Positions 27,605-36,212 of a stretch of 64,000 bases of DNA are shown here, piece by piece. The notes beneath the pieces are model-generated. The model ran no database searches and was not told where the DNA came from. It saw nothing but the letters and a program-made list of their open reading frames with translations. The translations under genes and the position numbers were made by a program. This DNA is from Aquabacterium sp. (lineage in GTDB: Bacteria; Pseudomonadota; Gammaproteobacteria; Burkholderiales; Burkholderiaceae_C), in NCBI GenBank assembly GCA_030654395.1, contig JAURXM010000026.1:1-64000 (forward strand), in the 5' to 3' direction. Within the stretch, counting starts at the first letter, position 1, and each line of letters starts with the position of its first letter.

Positions 27605-28759
27605 ATGAAGTACCCACATCGCCACATTGTCGCCGGTTGCACCCTTGCTCTTGCCGGCATGGTCACATCCACGGCCAGTCAGGCCCAAATGTCGCAAGCA
27701 GCAGCCACCCAATTAGGGCTACTCAGCAACGTTTTCATTAACCCAGGCACTGCCTACTTTGTCGGCTCAAACAAAGCACTGTGGAACGGCTTGACCGGCG
27801 TCTTTGGGCCCGTGGTGCAGCCCTACTCAGAAGGCATGCGCAAGCTGACCATCAGCCAGCCCCTCAGGCTCAAGCCCACCCCACTTGCACCCAACCCTAC
27901 TGCTGAGGTCATTCCCAACAACTACACAAAAATCGTGTCGTTTGGCGACAGCATGAGCGATACAGGCAACTTTTTCAAAACCATAGAAACCTTAGGTGGC
28001 CGAGGCATGCCTGCCGCCCCCAGCAACGCAGGACGTTGGTCCGATGGCTTGGTGGTCTTGGAGGCCATGGCCAATGCGATGAACCTGCCATTGGTGAATT
28101 ACGCGTTTGCTGGTGCCACCTCCGGGATGGGCAGCTTGGTTCCCACCTATGCCACGCAACAAGGCATGCTCAAACAAATATCGGACGCCGTTGGCAACGA
28201 ACCCATCTTGGATTCCAAAGCGCTCTATGTCCTGTGGACGGGGCCAGATGACTTCTACTCGAGCTCCAACATCTTCAATAAACCGACTGTGAACCTGGTT
28301 GCGTCCAACATCAATACAGCCTTGATCAGGCTTTACGCTCGTGGTGCTCGTCACTTCTTCGTGCCACAGATGCCCGATCTGAGCATCACGCCATCGGCAC
28401 GTGATCACAACAAGCTGGTCAGCACGTACATGGTCAACGCCAAGGCACGCAGCGCCGAGCTGGCCACCTTGCTCGACAGCAAGCTTCGGACCTTCGCCAA
28501 GGTTTACCCCTTGGCTGATGTGCGAACCTTCGCAACCTACACGTACTCTCAAACCCGCATGGTGCAGGCTGCGGCCGAAGGCATCAACGTGTCTGAGCCT
28601 TGCTACAAGCCGCCCTTCCCTGGTGTGCCCGGCCCCGCTTGCGCCAACCCCGACAAATACCTGTTCTGGGACACCAACCACCCGACTTCTGCGGGCTCCA
28701 CCGTCATTGGCACGGACTTCGCGAAAGCCATGGTGACAGCGCCCTTGCCCTCACGCTGA
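27605..28759 (+). CDS. Secreted GDSL-type (SGNH) esterase/lipase
   Basis: A 384-aa protein with an N-terminal signal peptide (HIVAGCTLALAGMVTSTASQA). Block I reads VSFGDSMSDTGNFF with nucleophile Ser116; the Gly/Asn oxyanion blocks follow, and DTNHPTSAG gives Asp356 and His359 of the triad. This is the plant-like/autotransporter-like GDSL group that hydrolyses acyl esters outside the cell. It stands directly upstream of a Tat-exported GMC oxidase on the same strand, so the two may act in turn on an esterified sterol-like or polymer substrate. Confidence 0.88.
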   Translation: MKYPHRHIVAGCTLALAGMVTSTASQAQMSQAAATQLGLLSNVFINPGTAYFVGSNKALWNGLTGVFGPVVQPYSEGMRKLTISQPLRLKPTPLAPNPTAEVIPNNYTKIVSFGDSMSDTGNFFKTIETLGGRGMPAAPSNAGRWSDGLVVLEAMANAMNLPLVNYAFAGATSGMGSLVPTYATQQGMLKQISDAVGNEPILDSKALYVLWTGPDDFYSSSNIFNKPTVNLVASNINTALIRLYARGARHFFVPQMPDLSITPSARDHNKLVSTYMVNAKARSAELATLLDSKLRTFAKVYPLADVRTFATYTYSQTRMVQAAAEGINVSEPCYKPPFPGVPGPACANPDKYLFWDTNHPTSAGSTVIGTDFAKAMVTAPLPSR

Positions 28760-28858
28760 AGACCTGACTACATATCTAAGCAAAAACCCTTATATCGGTA
28801 GCAGACAAGCTAGTGTGACATCGGTATGGTGCGTGGGCATCCACTCCGCACGCGCACC

Positions 28859-30496
28859 ATGACCGACCGTCACACTGTTTCTCGCCGCAAAATCCTCGCC
28901 AGCATGGGTGCCATGTCTGGCTTGGGTTTGTCACACGCCAATGCACATGCGGCCAACACCCCGCAACTCAGTGAACTGGCGTACCGGCTGGCGGTTCCGG
29001 AAGTATTCATTCCGTCAGCCAAACCGCCGACCTACACCCCCAATTTGGTCATTGGTTCCGGTTTTGGTGGCGCCATTTCCGCACTTCGGCTGGCTCAAGC
29101 AGGACAGCAAGTCACGGTGTTAGAGCGCGGCTTCAAGTGGCCCAACTCACCCACACGGTCGATTTTCTCCAACGACACGGTCCCTGATGGCCGCGCGTTT
29201 TGGTTCAAGAACAAAGTCAAGATGGTGACTGGGCTGACCGCCTACATGTCGTCATTTGGCGGCGTCATGGATGCCACCGAATATCAAAACATGACCGTCT
29301 GGCGTGGCGCCTGCGTGGGCGGTGGCTCAGTCATCTTCACAGGCGTGATGATTCAGCCTGAGCAGCGTTATTTCGATGCTATTTTTGGCGGGCAAGTCAA
29401 TTACGCCGAAATGAACTCGGTTTACTACCCGCGCGTACGTCGCATGCTCAACCTCAGCAGCATGCCGCAAGACATCTACCAAAGCGGGCCTTTTGGTCAC
29501 GCACGCGCATGGGATGACCACGTCCAAAAAGCCGGCTACACACCGACCCGCATTGATTCCTTGTTCAACTGGTCCGTGTTGCGAGACGAATTGCAAGGAC
29601 GCGCCAAGCCGTCTGCCACCGTGGGCTTGTCCAACCACGGCAACAGCAACGGTGCCAAGTTCGACCTCAACCAGAACTACCTGAAATACGCCGAGGCAAC
29701 GGGCAAAGCCAAGGTCTATGGCGGACAAGAGGTGCTGTCCATCGGCTGGGATGGCTCACGCTATGTGGTCGAGGTGCTCAACCGCAGCCCGACAGGTAAA
29801 GAGCTGAGTCGCTACACGCTGTCATGTGACCGCCTCTTCTTGGCGGCAGGCTCAGTCGGCACATCTGAGCTGCTGGTCAAGGCGCAAGCACAAGGCACGT
29901 TGCGCAACTTGAATGAAGCCGTCGGCGCAGGCTGGGGCAGCAATGGTGATGCCATCGTGGTGCGCAGCTTCTCAGGGATTCGCGGCCTGACGCAGGGCGC
30001 CGCCAGCGCATCCAAGATCCACGATGCCAGTGGCGGCATGCCCGTGACACTGGAGAACTGGTACGCCCCTGGTGTGCCCGTCGACGTGGGCATCGTCGGC
30101 TCTTTGGCCATGGTCTATGACGAAACCAACCGAGGCCGCTTCCAGTACAACGCAGCCACCGGCAAAGTTGACCTGCAATGGGCGGCCAATGGCAATGCCG
30201 ATGCCTTTGCAGCCATCCGCCAAGTCAACAACCGCATCGCCTCGGCCTCTAAAACCGTCCCCGGTGCGTGGCCCTTTATCAACGACGTGAACGGCATGAA
30301 CTGGACCGCCCACCCGCTGGGCGGGGCGGTACTGGGCAAGGTGACGGATCCATACGGTCGCGTACATGGCCACCCAGGTCTGTACGTGGCCGATGGCTCG
30401 CTCATCCCCGGCTCAACCGGCTCCGTCAACCCCTCGTTGACGATCTCCGCACTGGTTGAACGCAACATTGAGCAGCTGATCAAGTCAGGCGGTTAA
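28859..30496 (+). CDS. Tat-exported GMC oxidoreductase (cholesterol-oxidase-like)
   Basis: A 545-aa flavoprotein. The N-terminus SRRKILASMGAMSGLGLSHA is a twin-arginine signal. The FAD dinucleotide motif GSGFGG is at 66-71. The C-terminal HPLGGAVLGKVTDPYGRVHG and DGSLIPGSTGSVNPSLTISA match the substrate/FAD domain of bacterial cholesterol oxidases. It should oxidise an alcohol with oxygen or another acceptor outside the cytoplasm. The ATG at 28859 fits the Tat signal; the frame also opens at 28826. Its last codons recur 2.3 kb downstream (see repeat entries). Substrate specificity is unknown. Confidence 0.87.
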   Translation: MTDRHTVSRRKILASMGAMSGLGLSHANAHAANTPQLSELAYRLAVPEVFIPSAKPPTYTPNLVIGSGFGGAISALRLAQAGQQVTVLERGFKWPNSPTRSIFSNDTVPDGRAFWFKNKVKMVTGLTAYMSSFGGVMDATEYQNMTVWRGACVGGGSVIFTGVMIQPEQRYFDAIFGGQVNYAEMNSVYYPRVRRMLNLSSMPQDIYQSGPFGHARAWDDHVQKAGYTPTRIDSLFNWSVLRDELQGRAKPSATVGLSNHGNSNGAKFDLNQNYLKYAEATGKAKVYGGQEVLSIGWDGSRYVVEVLNRSPTGKELSRYTLSCDRLFLAAGSVGTSELLVKAQAQGTLRNLNEAVGAGWGSNGDAIVVRSFSGIRGLTQGAASASKIHDASGGMPVTLENWYAPGVPVDVGIVGSLAMVYDETNRGRFQYNAATGKVDLQWAANGNADAFAAIRQVNNRIASASKTVPGAWPFINDVNGMNWTAHPLGGAVLGKVTDPYGRVHGHPGLYVADGSLIPGSTGSVNPSLTISALVERNIEQLIKSGG

Positions 30497-30500
30497 GCAC
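30470..30500 (+). repeat. Direct repeat, copy 1 (3' end of the GMC oxidase gene)
   Basis: A 31-base stretch beginning GAGCAGCTGATC and ending GGCGGTTAAGCAC. It matches 32791-32821 at 30 of 31 positions. Here it encodes the authentic C-terminus EQLIKSGG and stop. Confidence 0.8.
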
Positions 30501-30509
30501 AAAATGGCG

Positions 30510-31403
30510 TCACCCGTTATCCACCAGCTTGCGCAACGCGTCAATGGCCACACGCACCTTGGGTGTGCGTGCGCTCCTTGACTGCACGACCGCATGCATG
30601 TCTAACGGGGGTGACGTCCATTGCGGCAACACGCGTTGCAAGCGCCCTGATGCCAAGGCATCACGCACATCCCAATCGGACAAAAGCGCCACACCCAGCC
30701 CGGCCTCGCACATCTGCTGCACCCAGGACTGGTTGTTGCCGCTGACCCTAACCGGCCAGCTTAAAAGTTGCACCTCGCCCTGACCCTGCCATTGCAACGC
30801 CATGCTTTGGGTGGCACCACCCGTGTCCAACACGATCAACTCGTGCACGCCTGAATCGGCTGGGTGCTTGGGTTGACCGCAACGTGCCAAATATGCGGGT
30901 GACGCGCACAACACCATGGCCATGGTGCCCAGTTTGCGTGCCACCCAGTTGCTGTCCGGCAATGGCCCAAAACGCACAGCCAAGTCGATGCGCTGGCCGA
31001 CCAAATCACTGATCTCGTCCTCGGCCAGCACATGCAAAGTCAGCGCGGGATAGCGAAGCAAAACGGGCGCAAGAGCAGCGCTTAAATGACGTAAAAAACC
31101 AGCGGGGGCGGTCACCCGCAATTCACCACTGGGCGCATCCTTCATCACCTGCAGCGCTTGCTCGGCTCGCCGGGCAGCATCCACCATGGCCACGCATTCG
31201 CGGTGAAACGACGCCCCCGCTGTGGTCAATGCCACCTGCCGCGTCGTCCGAACCAACAAGACCACCCCGAGCACTTGCTCTAGGGCGCGGATTTGCTGGC
31301 TGACTGCCGAGGTTGTCGTACCCAAAGCCCGGGCGGCCGCACCAAATGTGCCTTGCTCTACCACTGTGACCAAAGTGGCCATGCGCTTGAGTTGATCGAA
31401 CAT
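30510..31403 (-). CDS. LysR-family transcriptional regulator
   Basis: A 297-aa LysR protein: winged helix at the N-terminus with QGTFGAAARALGTTTSAVSQQIRALE, then a two-lobe effector domain with GELRVTAPAGFL and IDLAVRFGPLPDSN. It belongs to the large CrgA/YafC-like group. It is divergent from a NAD(P)-dependent reductase gene 102 bases away, the classical arrangement of a LysR regulator and its target. Effector unknown. Confidence 0.92.
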   Translation of the reverse strand: MFDQLKRMATLVTVVEQGTFGAAARALGTTTSAVSQQIRALEQVLGVVLLVRTTRQVALTTAGASFHRECVAMVDAARRAEQALQVMKDAPSGELRVTAPAGFLRHLSAALAPVLLRYPALTLHVLAEDEISDLVGQRIDLAVRFGPLPDSNWVARKLGTMAMVLCASPAYLARCGQPKHPADSGVHELIVLDTGGATQSMALQWQGQGEVQLLSWPVRVSGNNQSWVQQMCEAGLGVALLSDWDVRDALASGRLQRVLPQWTSPPLDMHAVVQSRSARTPKVRVAIDALRKLVDNG

Positions 31404-31440
31404 GTAGCTAACCTTAACAATGATTGTCCATCACGAAGAC

Positions 31441-31469
31441 TTCACGGCTGATTGTGTAGCAAATATAGT
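31441..31469 (+). promoter_or_regulatory. Promoter of the NAD(P)-reductase gene
   Basis: TTCACG (31441-31446) and TATAGT (31464-31469) are separated by exactly 17 bases, 36 bases before the ATG. It lies in the divergent intergenic region where the LysR protein would bind. Confidence 0.5.
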
Positions 31470-31505
31470 CAATTCACCCCATCAACACCTCGACAGGATC
31501 ACACC

Positions 31506-32147
31506 ATGAACATCGCCCTCATTGGCGCCACCGGCTTCGTCGGCTCGGCCCTTTTAACTGAACTGCTTCAGCGTGGCCACCGTGTCACTGCCTTGGCTCG
31601 GGATACACGCAAAATATCCGCCCAAAGCGGACTGACCGTCATCCAAGCCGACGTGCAAGACGCGGCACAAGTAGCCCAAGCAGTGCAAGGCCACGATGCG
31701 GTCATCAGCGCCTTCAATGCCGGGTGGCGCAATCCCAATTTGTACGATGATTTCATCGCCGGAAGCAAGGCGATCACAGCTGGCGTGATGGCTGGCGGGG
31801 TCAAACGCTTGCTGGTCGTAGGCGGAGCGGGCAGCTTGTATGTCACGCCTGGCATTCAGCTGGTAGACACCGAGGGCTTCCCTGCTGAGTGGAAAACAGG
31901 TGCCACAGCGGCACGCGATGCACTCACGCAAATCCAAACCCAATCCGATTTAGACTGGACTTTTATCTCGCCGCCTGTTCACCTTGCACCCGGTGAACGC
32001 ACGGGCCAGTTCCGCACAGGCGGCGATGAACTGCTGATGACCTCAGACGGCCCGGCATCCATCAGCACGGCCGATCTGGCCATGGCCATCGTCGATGAGA
32101 TCGAGACACCGCAACATCTGCGCCGCCGCTTCACTGTGGGTTATTAA
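31506..32147 (+). CDS. NAD(P)-binding reductase (NmrA/atypical SDR type)
   Basis: A 213-aa protein starting MNIALIGATGFVGSALLTEL, the GxTGxxG dinucleotide motif of atypical SDRs, with VKRLLVVGGAGSLYV and DWTFISPP typical of the YwnB/SDR_a5 group. There is no YxxxK active site, as usual for this subgroup. Substrates are unknown; relatives handle quinones, flavins or biliverdin. It is divergent from the LysR gene, and its TAA overlaps the stop of the convergent PEP-CTERM gene. Confidence 0.85.
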   Translation: MNIALIGATGFVGSALLTELLQRGHRVTALARDTRKISAQSGLTVIQADVQDAAQVAQAVQGHDAVISAFNAGWRNPNLYDDFIAGSKAITAGVMAGGVKRLLVVGGAGSLYVTPGIQLVDTEGFPAEWKTGATAARDALTQIQTQSDLDWTFISPPVHLAPGERTGQFRTGGDELLMTSDGPASISTADLAMAIVDEIETPQHLRRRFTVGY

Positions 32148-32698
32148 GCGCGGCGGCGCAGCAGCAAGCCGCTGAGGCCGAGCAGTGTCAATAGCGCTGT
32201 GGCGGGCTCGGGGACCACGCCAGCTGATGGGCTTACATTCCACGTCAGGTGCGATGCGCCACCGTCGAGCGTCACGATGCCTGCGGCGGAGGCGCCTGCA
32301 ACGACAAGGGCTCCTGGCTGCCGGACGATCACGTCACCGCCCCCTAGGCTCAACGAACCACTCACCGTGCGAAGGAGCGGGTTGCTCGGCTGCACAAACC
32401 TAACGGTCTGGTTGGCGCCAATGTTGAAATCGGTCCCGCTGGCGCTGATGGCGCTTCCCCTTTCCACGATCAAGTCACCTGACGCCGACAGCGTGATGGC
32501 GCTATCCGAGAACAAGCGCGCGGCATCGCCTTCGCCGGTCAGCGTGAAATTGCCCATGCACTGAAAGCTGACGCCGCCACTTTGGCTGATGGTCAACGCG
32601 TCTGAGCAGCTGGCCGTGACGTTGTCAAGGCTATAAGCGGCGTGGCCCAAGGTGGGCGTCAAGGCCAACACCAGTAGCATTGTCGACAATGGATGCAT
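32144..32698 (-). CDS. PEP-CTERM-anchored secreted protein
   Basis: About 184 aa. A signal peptide (MHPLSTMLLVLALTPTLGHA) is followed by a beta-helix-like repetitive body rich in Ser/Gly/Thr (SGDLIVERGSAISASG, SGSLSLGGGDVIV). The C-terminus reads VPEPATALLTLLGLSGLLLRRRA, split as PEP motif, hydrophobic helix and Arg tail, the classic PEP-CTERM sorting signal recognised by exosortase EpsH/XrtA. No exosortase gene is in the window. ATG 32698 fits the signal peptide; the frame extends to 32734. The stop overlaps the convergent reductase gene by four bases. Confidence 0.85.
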   Translation of the reverse strand: MHPLSTMLLVLALTPTLGHAAYSLDNVTASCSDALTISQSGGVSFQCMGNFTLTGEGDAARLFSDSAITLSASGDLIVERGSAISASGTDFNIGANQTVRFVQPSNPLLRTVSGSLSLGGGDVIVRQPGALVVAGASAAGIVTLDGGASHLTWNVSPSAGVVPEPATALLTLLGLSGLLLRRRA

Positions 32699-32790
32699 GA
32701 AGTTCCCTGAAATTTTAGTTTGGTGAACTTGCATCTTAGATCAGCGCAATGGCAGGTGCGATAAATCGGGCGTGATCCAAACGGATCATC

Positions 32791-32821
32791 GAGCAGCTGA
32801 TCCAGTCAGGCGGTTAAGCAC
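32791..32821 (+). repeat. Direct repeat, copy 2 (orphan GMC-oxidase 3' end)
   Basis: It is 30 of 31 bases identical to 30470-30500. In the same frame it still reads RIIEQLIQSGG-stop against RNIEQLIKSGG-stop of the intact oxidase gene, but no gene precedes it. The stop of the convergent aldehyde dehydrogenase gene (32814-32816) falls within it. Confidence 0.75.
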
Positions 32822-34343
32822 CGTTGATCCGTATCCACGTGGTCTTCATGTCGGTGTATTTATCCAAAGCATGCAAGGACTTGTCGCGGCCATTGCCTGA
32901 TTGCTTGACGCCGCCAAAAGGCACGGTGATGTCGTCTTCATCGTATTGGTTGACGTGCACCGTGCCGACCTTGAGCGCACGCGCCACGCGGTGTGCACGG
33001 TCAAGATGCTGCGTCCACACGCTGGCTTGCAGGCCATATGCGGAGTCATTGGCCAGCCGCACGGCCTCGGCCTCGTCTTTGAAGCGGATCACGCTGAGCA
33101 CCGGCCCGAATATCTCTTCTTGGGCGATGCGCATGTCGTTGCGCACACCATCAAACACCGTGGGCTGGACGTAATAGCCGCCTGAGTCAACCCTCGCTTG
33201 CACGCCACCGGATACGCACTGCGCGCCCTCTGCGTGGCCTGCGGCGATGTAGCCCAATACCGTGCGCAATTGCCCCTCGTCCACCAAGGCGCCCATCACC
33301 GTGGCCGGGTCAAGCGGGTCAGCGGGCTGGTAATGCGGGGCCTGCGCCACGATGCGTGCCACGACCTCATCGGCAATCGACGCATGCACCAACAAACGCG
33401 ATGGCGCATTGCACGATTCACCTTGGTTGAAAAACAGCGCCCCCGCAACCGTATCGGCGGCGCGCTCGATGCTGTCCACATCGTCAAAAACCACAAAGGC
33501 GGATTTGCCACCCAGCTCATTGAACACACGCTTGAGGTTGCTGCGACCCGCGTATTCAAGCATCTTGCGGCCCACACGCGTGGAGCCAGTGAAGCCCAAG
33601 GCGTCCACATCCATGTGCAAGGCCAAGGCCTCTCCGGCCTCATGCCCCAAGCCCGGCACCACGTTGAACACGCCCTCTGGCAGACCCGCTTGGAGCGCCA
33701 ACTCAGCCAAACGCAAAGCGCTCAGTGGGGACTTCTCAGACGGCTTGAGCACCACACTGTTGCCGCAGGCCAAGGCGGGCCCCAGCTTCCAAGCCGCCAT
33801 CAGCATCGGGTAGTTCCACGGCACGATGGCCCCGACCACGCCCACGGGTTCACGCTGGATCAGGGCCAGTGCGGTATGGGGCGTCGGGGCGATCTCGTCA
33901 TAGACCTTGTCGATGGCCTCGCCATACCAGTTGATGCAACGCGCGGCCAATGCCACGTCCACGCTCAGGCTGTATTGGATCGGCTTGCCCATGTCCAAGG
34001 TTTCAAGCAGGGCCAGCTCATCCTTGTTTTGCAGCATCAAATCAGCGAACCGCTGCAACACACGCTTGCGATCAGCCGGAGCTTGGCGGGCCCAACTGCC
34101 CGCATCAAACGCACGGCGGGCCGACCGCACCGCCGCATCCACATCCGCCGCAGCACCGCGTGCCACATGGGTTAGCAGGCGGCCATCCACGGGCGAGTGA
34201 CAGGCCAAGGTCTCGCCGCTGGCTGCGGCCACGCGTTGCCCATCGATCAGGGCTCGGCCATCTAAGCGACCATCAACCAGCAAGGCGTCGGCGCGGTCGT
34301 GCCAGATGCGCGATGGGGCATCGCCGTGTGTGAAAGTGTGCAT
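32814..34343 (-). CDS. puuC: Aldehyde dehydrogenase, PuuC-like
   Basis: A 509-aa NAD(P)-dependent aldehyde dehydrogenase. The catalytic pair is visible: Glu276 in NELGGKS and Cys311 in NQGESCNAPSR; the cofactor region has VPWNYPMLMAAWKLGPAL and FTGSTRVGRK. Length and sequence fit gamma-glutamyl-gamma-aminobutyraldehyde/aminobutyraldehyde dehydrogenases (PuuC, KauB). The window also holds puuD-, puuA-, spuC- and pot-like genes, so a role in putrescine breakdown is the best guess, though it lies 9 kb away from them. It is divergent from nsrR, whose operator region is shared. Confidence 0.85.
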   Translation of the reverse strand: MHTFTHGDAPSRIWHDRADALLVDGRLDGRALIDGQRVAAASGETLACHSPVDGRLLTHVARGAAADVDAAVRSARRAFDAGSWARQAPADRKRVLQRFADLMLQNKDELALLETLDMGKPIQYSLSVDVALAARCINWYGEAIDKVYDEIAPTPHTALALIQREPVGVVGAIVPWNYPMLMAAWKLGPALACGNSVVLKPSEKSPLSALRLAELALQAGLPEGVFNVVPGLGHEAGEALALHMDVDALGFTGSTRVGRKMLEYAGRSNLKRVFNELGGKSAFVVFDDVDSIERAADTVAGALFFNQGESCNAPSRLLVHASIADEVVARIVAQAPHYQPADPLDPATVMGALVDEGQLRTVLGYIAAGHAEGAQCVSGGVQARVDSGGYYVQPTVFDGVRNDMRIAQEEIFGPVLSVIRFKDEAEAVRLANDSAYGLQASVWTQHLDRAHRVARALKVGTVHVNQYDEDDITVPFGGVKQSGNGRDKSLHALDKYTDMKTTWIRINGA

Positions 34344-34407
34344 GCAAGCGCTCCTGCAGATCGTGGGTCTAGGCTCTTGTCAGTCTACGCATTCAGGCAC
34401 ACAAATA

Positions 34408-34439
34408 AAGTTGCATTTAAAATGCTTGTTATGTATATT
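34408..34439 (+). promoter_or_regulatory. nsrR promoter overlapped by an NsrR-like operator
   Basis: TTGCAT (34411-34416) and TATATT (34434-34439) are spaced by exactly 17 bases. A near-palindrome at 34408-34430, with cores GTTGCATTTAA and AAATGCTTG, covers the -35 box and spacer. It closely resembles the known NsrR consensus of two AAGATGCNTTT-type half sites in inverted order, so autorepression relieved by nitric oxide is expected. Its position between divergent genes may also affect the aldehyde dehydrogenase gene. Confidence 0.6.
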
Positions 34440-34470
34440 CACCATCCAAGACCCTCTGCCGACCACGCTC

Positions 34471-34935
34471 ATGCAACTCAATCGCTTCACCGACTTTGGT
34501 ATGCGCATCCTGATGTACTTGACTCAGCACGACCGTGCGCTGCCCGTCACCATCGGCGAAATCGCGACCCAATTTGATGTGCCTCACAACCACTTGATCA
34601 AAGTGGCCAACAAGCTGAGCAAAATGGGATGGATCACAGCGGTACGGGGTCGCCATGGTGGCTTGAGGCTGGCGGTGAAACCCAGCGATCTGAAGCTAGG
34701 CTACGTGCTCAAGACCCTTGAGGATCACGACCAGCTCATTGATTGCAACACCCCGCCGTGCCCCCTTAACCGTTGCTGCGGACTGCAATCGGCACTGAAC
34801 GAAGGCATACGCGCCTTCTACAGCAAGATGGATGAGTACACCTTGGCTGATGTGACCGGCCAGCAAACCGGCGACATCATCATCCAGATGCACAGACGCA
34901 TCAGCCAGGCATCGCCACCACCCGCAAACATCTGA
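34471..34935 (+). CDS. nsrR: Nitric-oxide-sensing repressor NsrR (Rrf2 family)
   Basis: A 154-aa Rrf2-family protein: MQLNRFTDFGMRILMYL at the N-terminus, helix-turn-helix with PHNHLIKVANKLSKMGWI and VRGRHGGLRLA, and the Fe-S cluster cysteines Cys92, Cys97 and Cys102/Cys103 in DCNTPPCPLNRCC. The TDFGMRILMYL start and the cysteine spacing favour NsrR over IscR. The cluster is destroyed by NO, releasing repression. It is followed after 68 bases by hmp, the canonical NsrR target. Confidence 0.9.
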   Translation: MQLNRFTDFGMRILMYLTQHDRALPVTIGEIATQFDVPHNHLIKVANKLSKMGWITAVRGRHGGLRLAVKPSDLKLGYVLKTLEDHDQLIDCNTPPCPLNRCCGLQSALNEGIRAFYSKMDEYTLADVTGQQTGDIIIQMHRRISQASPPPANI

Positions 34936-34953
34936 GGCCAAACAGACCTTTTT

Positions 34954-34990
34954 TTGCTTGCCTTAATTGTTGCATTTAATTTACTACTAA
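34954..34990 (+). promoter_or_regulatory. hmp promoter with NsrR half-site
   Basis: TTGCTT (34954-34959) and TAATTT (34977-34982) are 17 bases apart. The 11-mer GTTGCATTTAA at 34969-34979 is identical to the core of the operator upstream of nsrR and covers the -10 region. The second half-site (TTTACTAC) is weaker. Confidence 0.5.
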
Positions 34991-35003
34991 TAGAGAGCGC
35001 TCC

Positions 35004-36212
35004 ATGATTTCAACCGTTTCACGTCCCTACATTGATGCCAGCGTCCCTGTGCTCAAAGTCCATGGCTTGGCCATCACACGTCACTTTTATGCCAGCCTGT
35101 TCAAGGCACATCCCGAGCTACAGAACCTGTTCAACATGGGTAACCAAGCCAACGGGACGCAGCAGCAATCATTGGCGGCAGCCGTGTTCGCGTATGCAGC
35201 CAACATCGACAACGCTGCTGCATTGGCACCCGTGATTGAGCGCATCGTGCACAAGCATGCCTCCTTGGGCATCACCTCCAGCCACTACCCCATCGTCGGC
35301 CGTCACTTGTTAGGGGCCATTCAAACGGTGTTGGGCGACGCTGCCACACCACCCTTGATGGCGGCGTGGGATGAAGCCTACTGGCTGCTCGCGGGCGAGC
35401 TGATCGCAGCCGAAGCACGCCTGTACCAACAAGCGGGCGTGCAGGCAGGCGAATGGATGACGGTTCAAGTCAAGGCGGTGCAACAAGAAAGCGATGACGT
35501 CGTCTCCTACACCTTGCAAACGCCACAAGGCACCTCACCCGGCGCGTTCAAGCCCGGGCAGTACATCTCTGTGGTGGTGCAACTTGGCAAGCTGCGCCAG
35601 TTGCGCCAATACAGCTTATCCGACTCACCAGACAAGGCCACGTGGCGCATCAGCGTCAAGCGAGAAGCGGTCACTAACGACACACCAGCCGGCCAAGTCT
35701 CCAACTGGCTGCATGCCAACATCAAGGCCGGTGACCATTTACAGATCAGCCCCGCCTTCGGTGACTTCACCCCGCCACTCGATCTGGCCACGCCCATTGT
35801 GTTGATATCAGCGGGCATTGGCATCACACCCATGGTGTCCATCTTGAACACACTGACACAACGACATCCCACGCGACCCGTCGTGTTCATCCATGCAGCA
35901 CGCAACGGCCAGCACCATGCGCTACAAGGCGATTTGGACGCCGCCCGCGCGGTCCATCATCGGTTACGAGTTGTCGTGTGCTACGAGTCACCCCTGCCAA
36001 CCGACACACTGGGGCAGACCTATCACCACGCAGGGCGACTCGACTTGGCACAAGCACTACAAGAGGCCGACATGGACGGTGACTTCTACCTGTGCGGACC
36101 CATCGGCTTCATGCAAACACAGTGGCAATCACTGTTAGCGGCCAAAGTGCATGCTTCACGCATCCACCGAGAGGTCTTCGGACCGGAGCTGCTCAATCTC
36201 TTGCCATCGTAA
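35004..36212 (+). CDS. hmp: Flavohemoglobin, nitric oxide dioxygenase
   Basis: A 402-aa cytoplasmic enzyme that converts NO and oxygen to nitrate with NAD(P)H. The globin domain has Tyr29, Gln53 and the proximal His85 at the same numbers as E. coli Hmp. The FAD domain contains RQYSLSDSP; the NAD domain has SAGIGITPMVSIL and the C-terminal YLCGPIGFMQ. Length is normal. It follows nsrR on the same strand and carries an NsrR-like element in its promoter, so it should be induced by NO. Confidence 0.97.
   Translation: MISTVSRPYIDASVPVLKVHGLAITRHFYASLFKAHPELQNLFNMGNQANGTQQQSLAAAVFAYAANIDNAAALAPVIERIVHKHASLGITSSHYPIVGRHLLGAIQTVLGDAATPPLMAAWDEAYWLLAGELIAAEARLYQQAGVQAGEWMTVQVKAVQQESDDVVSYTLQTPQGTSPGAFKPGQYISVVVQLGKLRQLRQYSLSDSPDKATWRISVKREAVTNDTPAGQVSNWLHANIKAGDHLQISPAFGDFTPPLDLATPIVLISAGIGITPMVSILNTLTQRHPTRPVVFIHAARNGQHHALQGDLDAARAVHHRLRVVVCYESPLPTDTLGQTYHHAGRLDLAQALQEADMDGDFYLCGPIGFMQTQWQSLLAAKVHASRIHREVFGPELLNLLPS

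Noticed and set aside
33198-34175. Long plus-strand frame opposite the aldehyde dehydrogenase gene
   Set aside because: Shadow of a well-supported gene on the other strand, with Arg/His-rich composition and no motif. The same applies to 42750-43766 opposite spuC.
34471-34935. IscR instead of NsrR
   Set aside because: Both are Rrf2 proteins, but the TDFGMRILMYL start, the cysteine spacing and the adjacent hmp gene with a matching operator favour NsrR; no isc genes are present.
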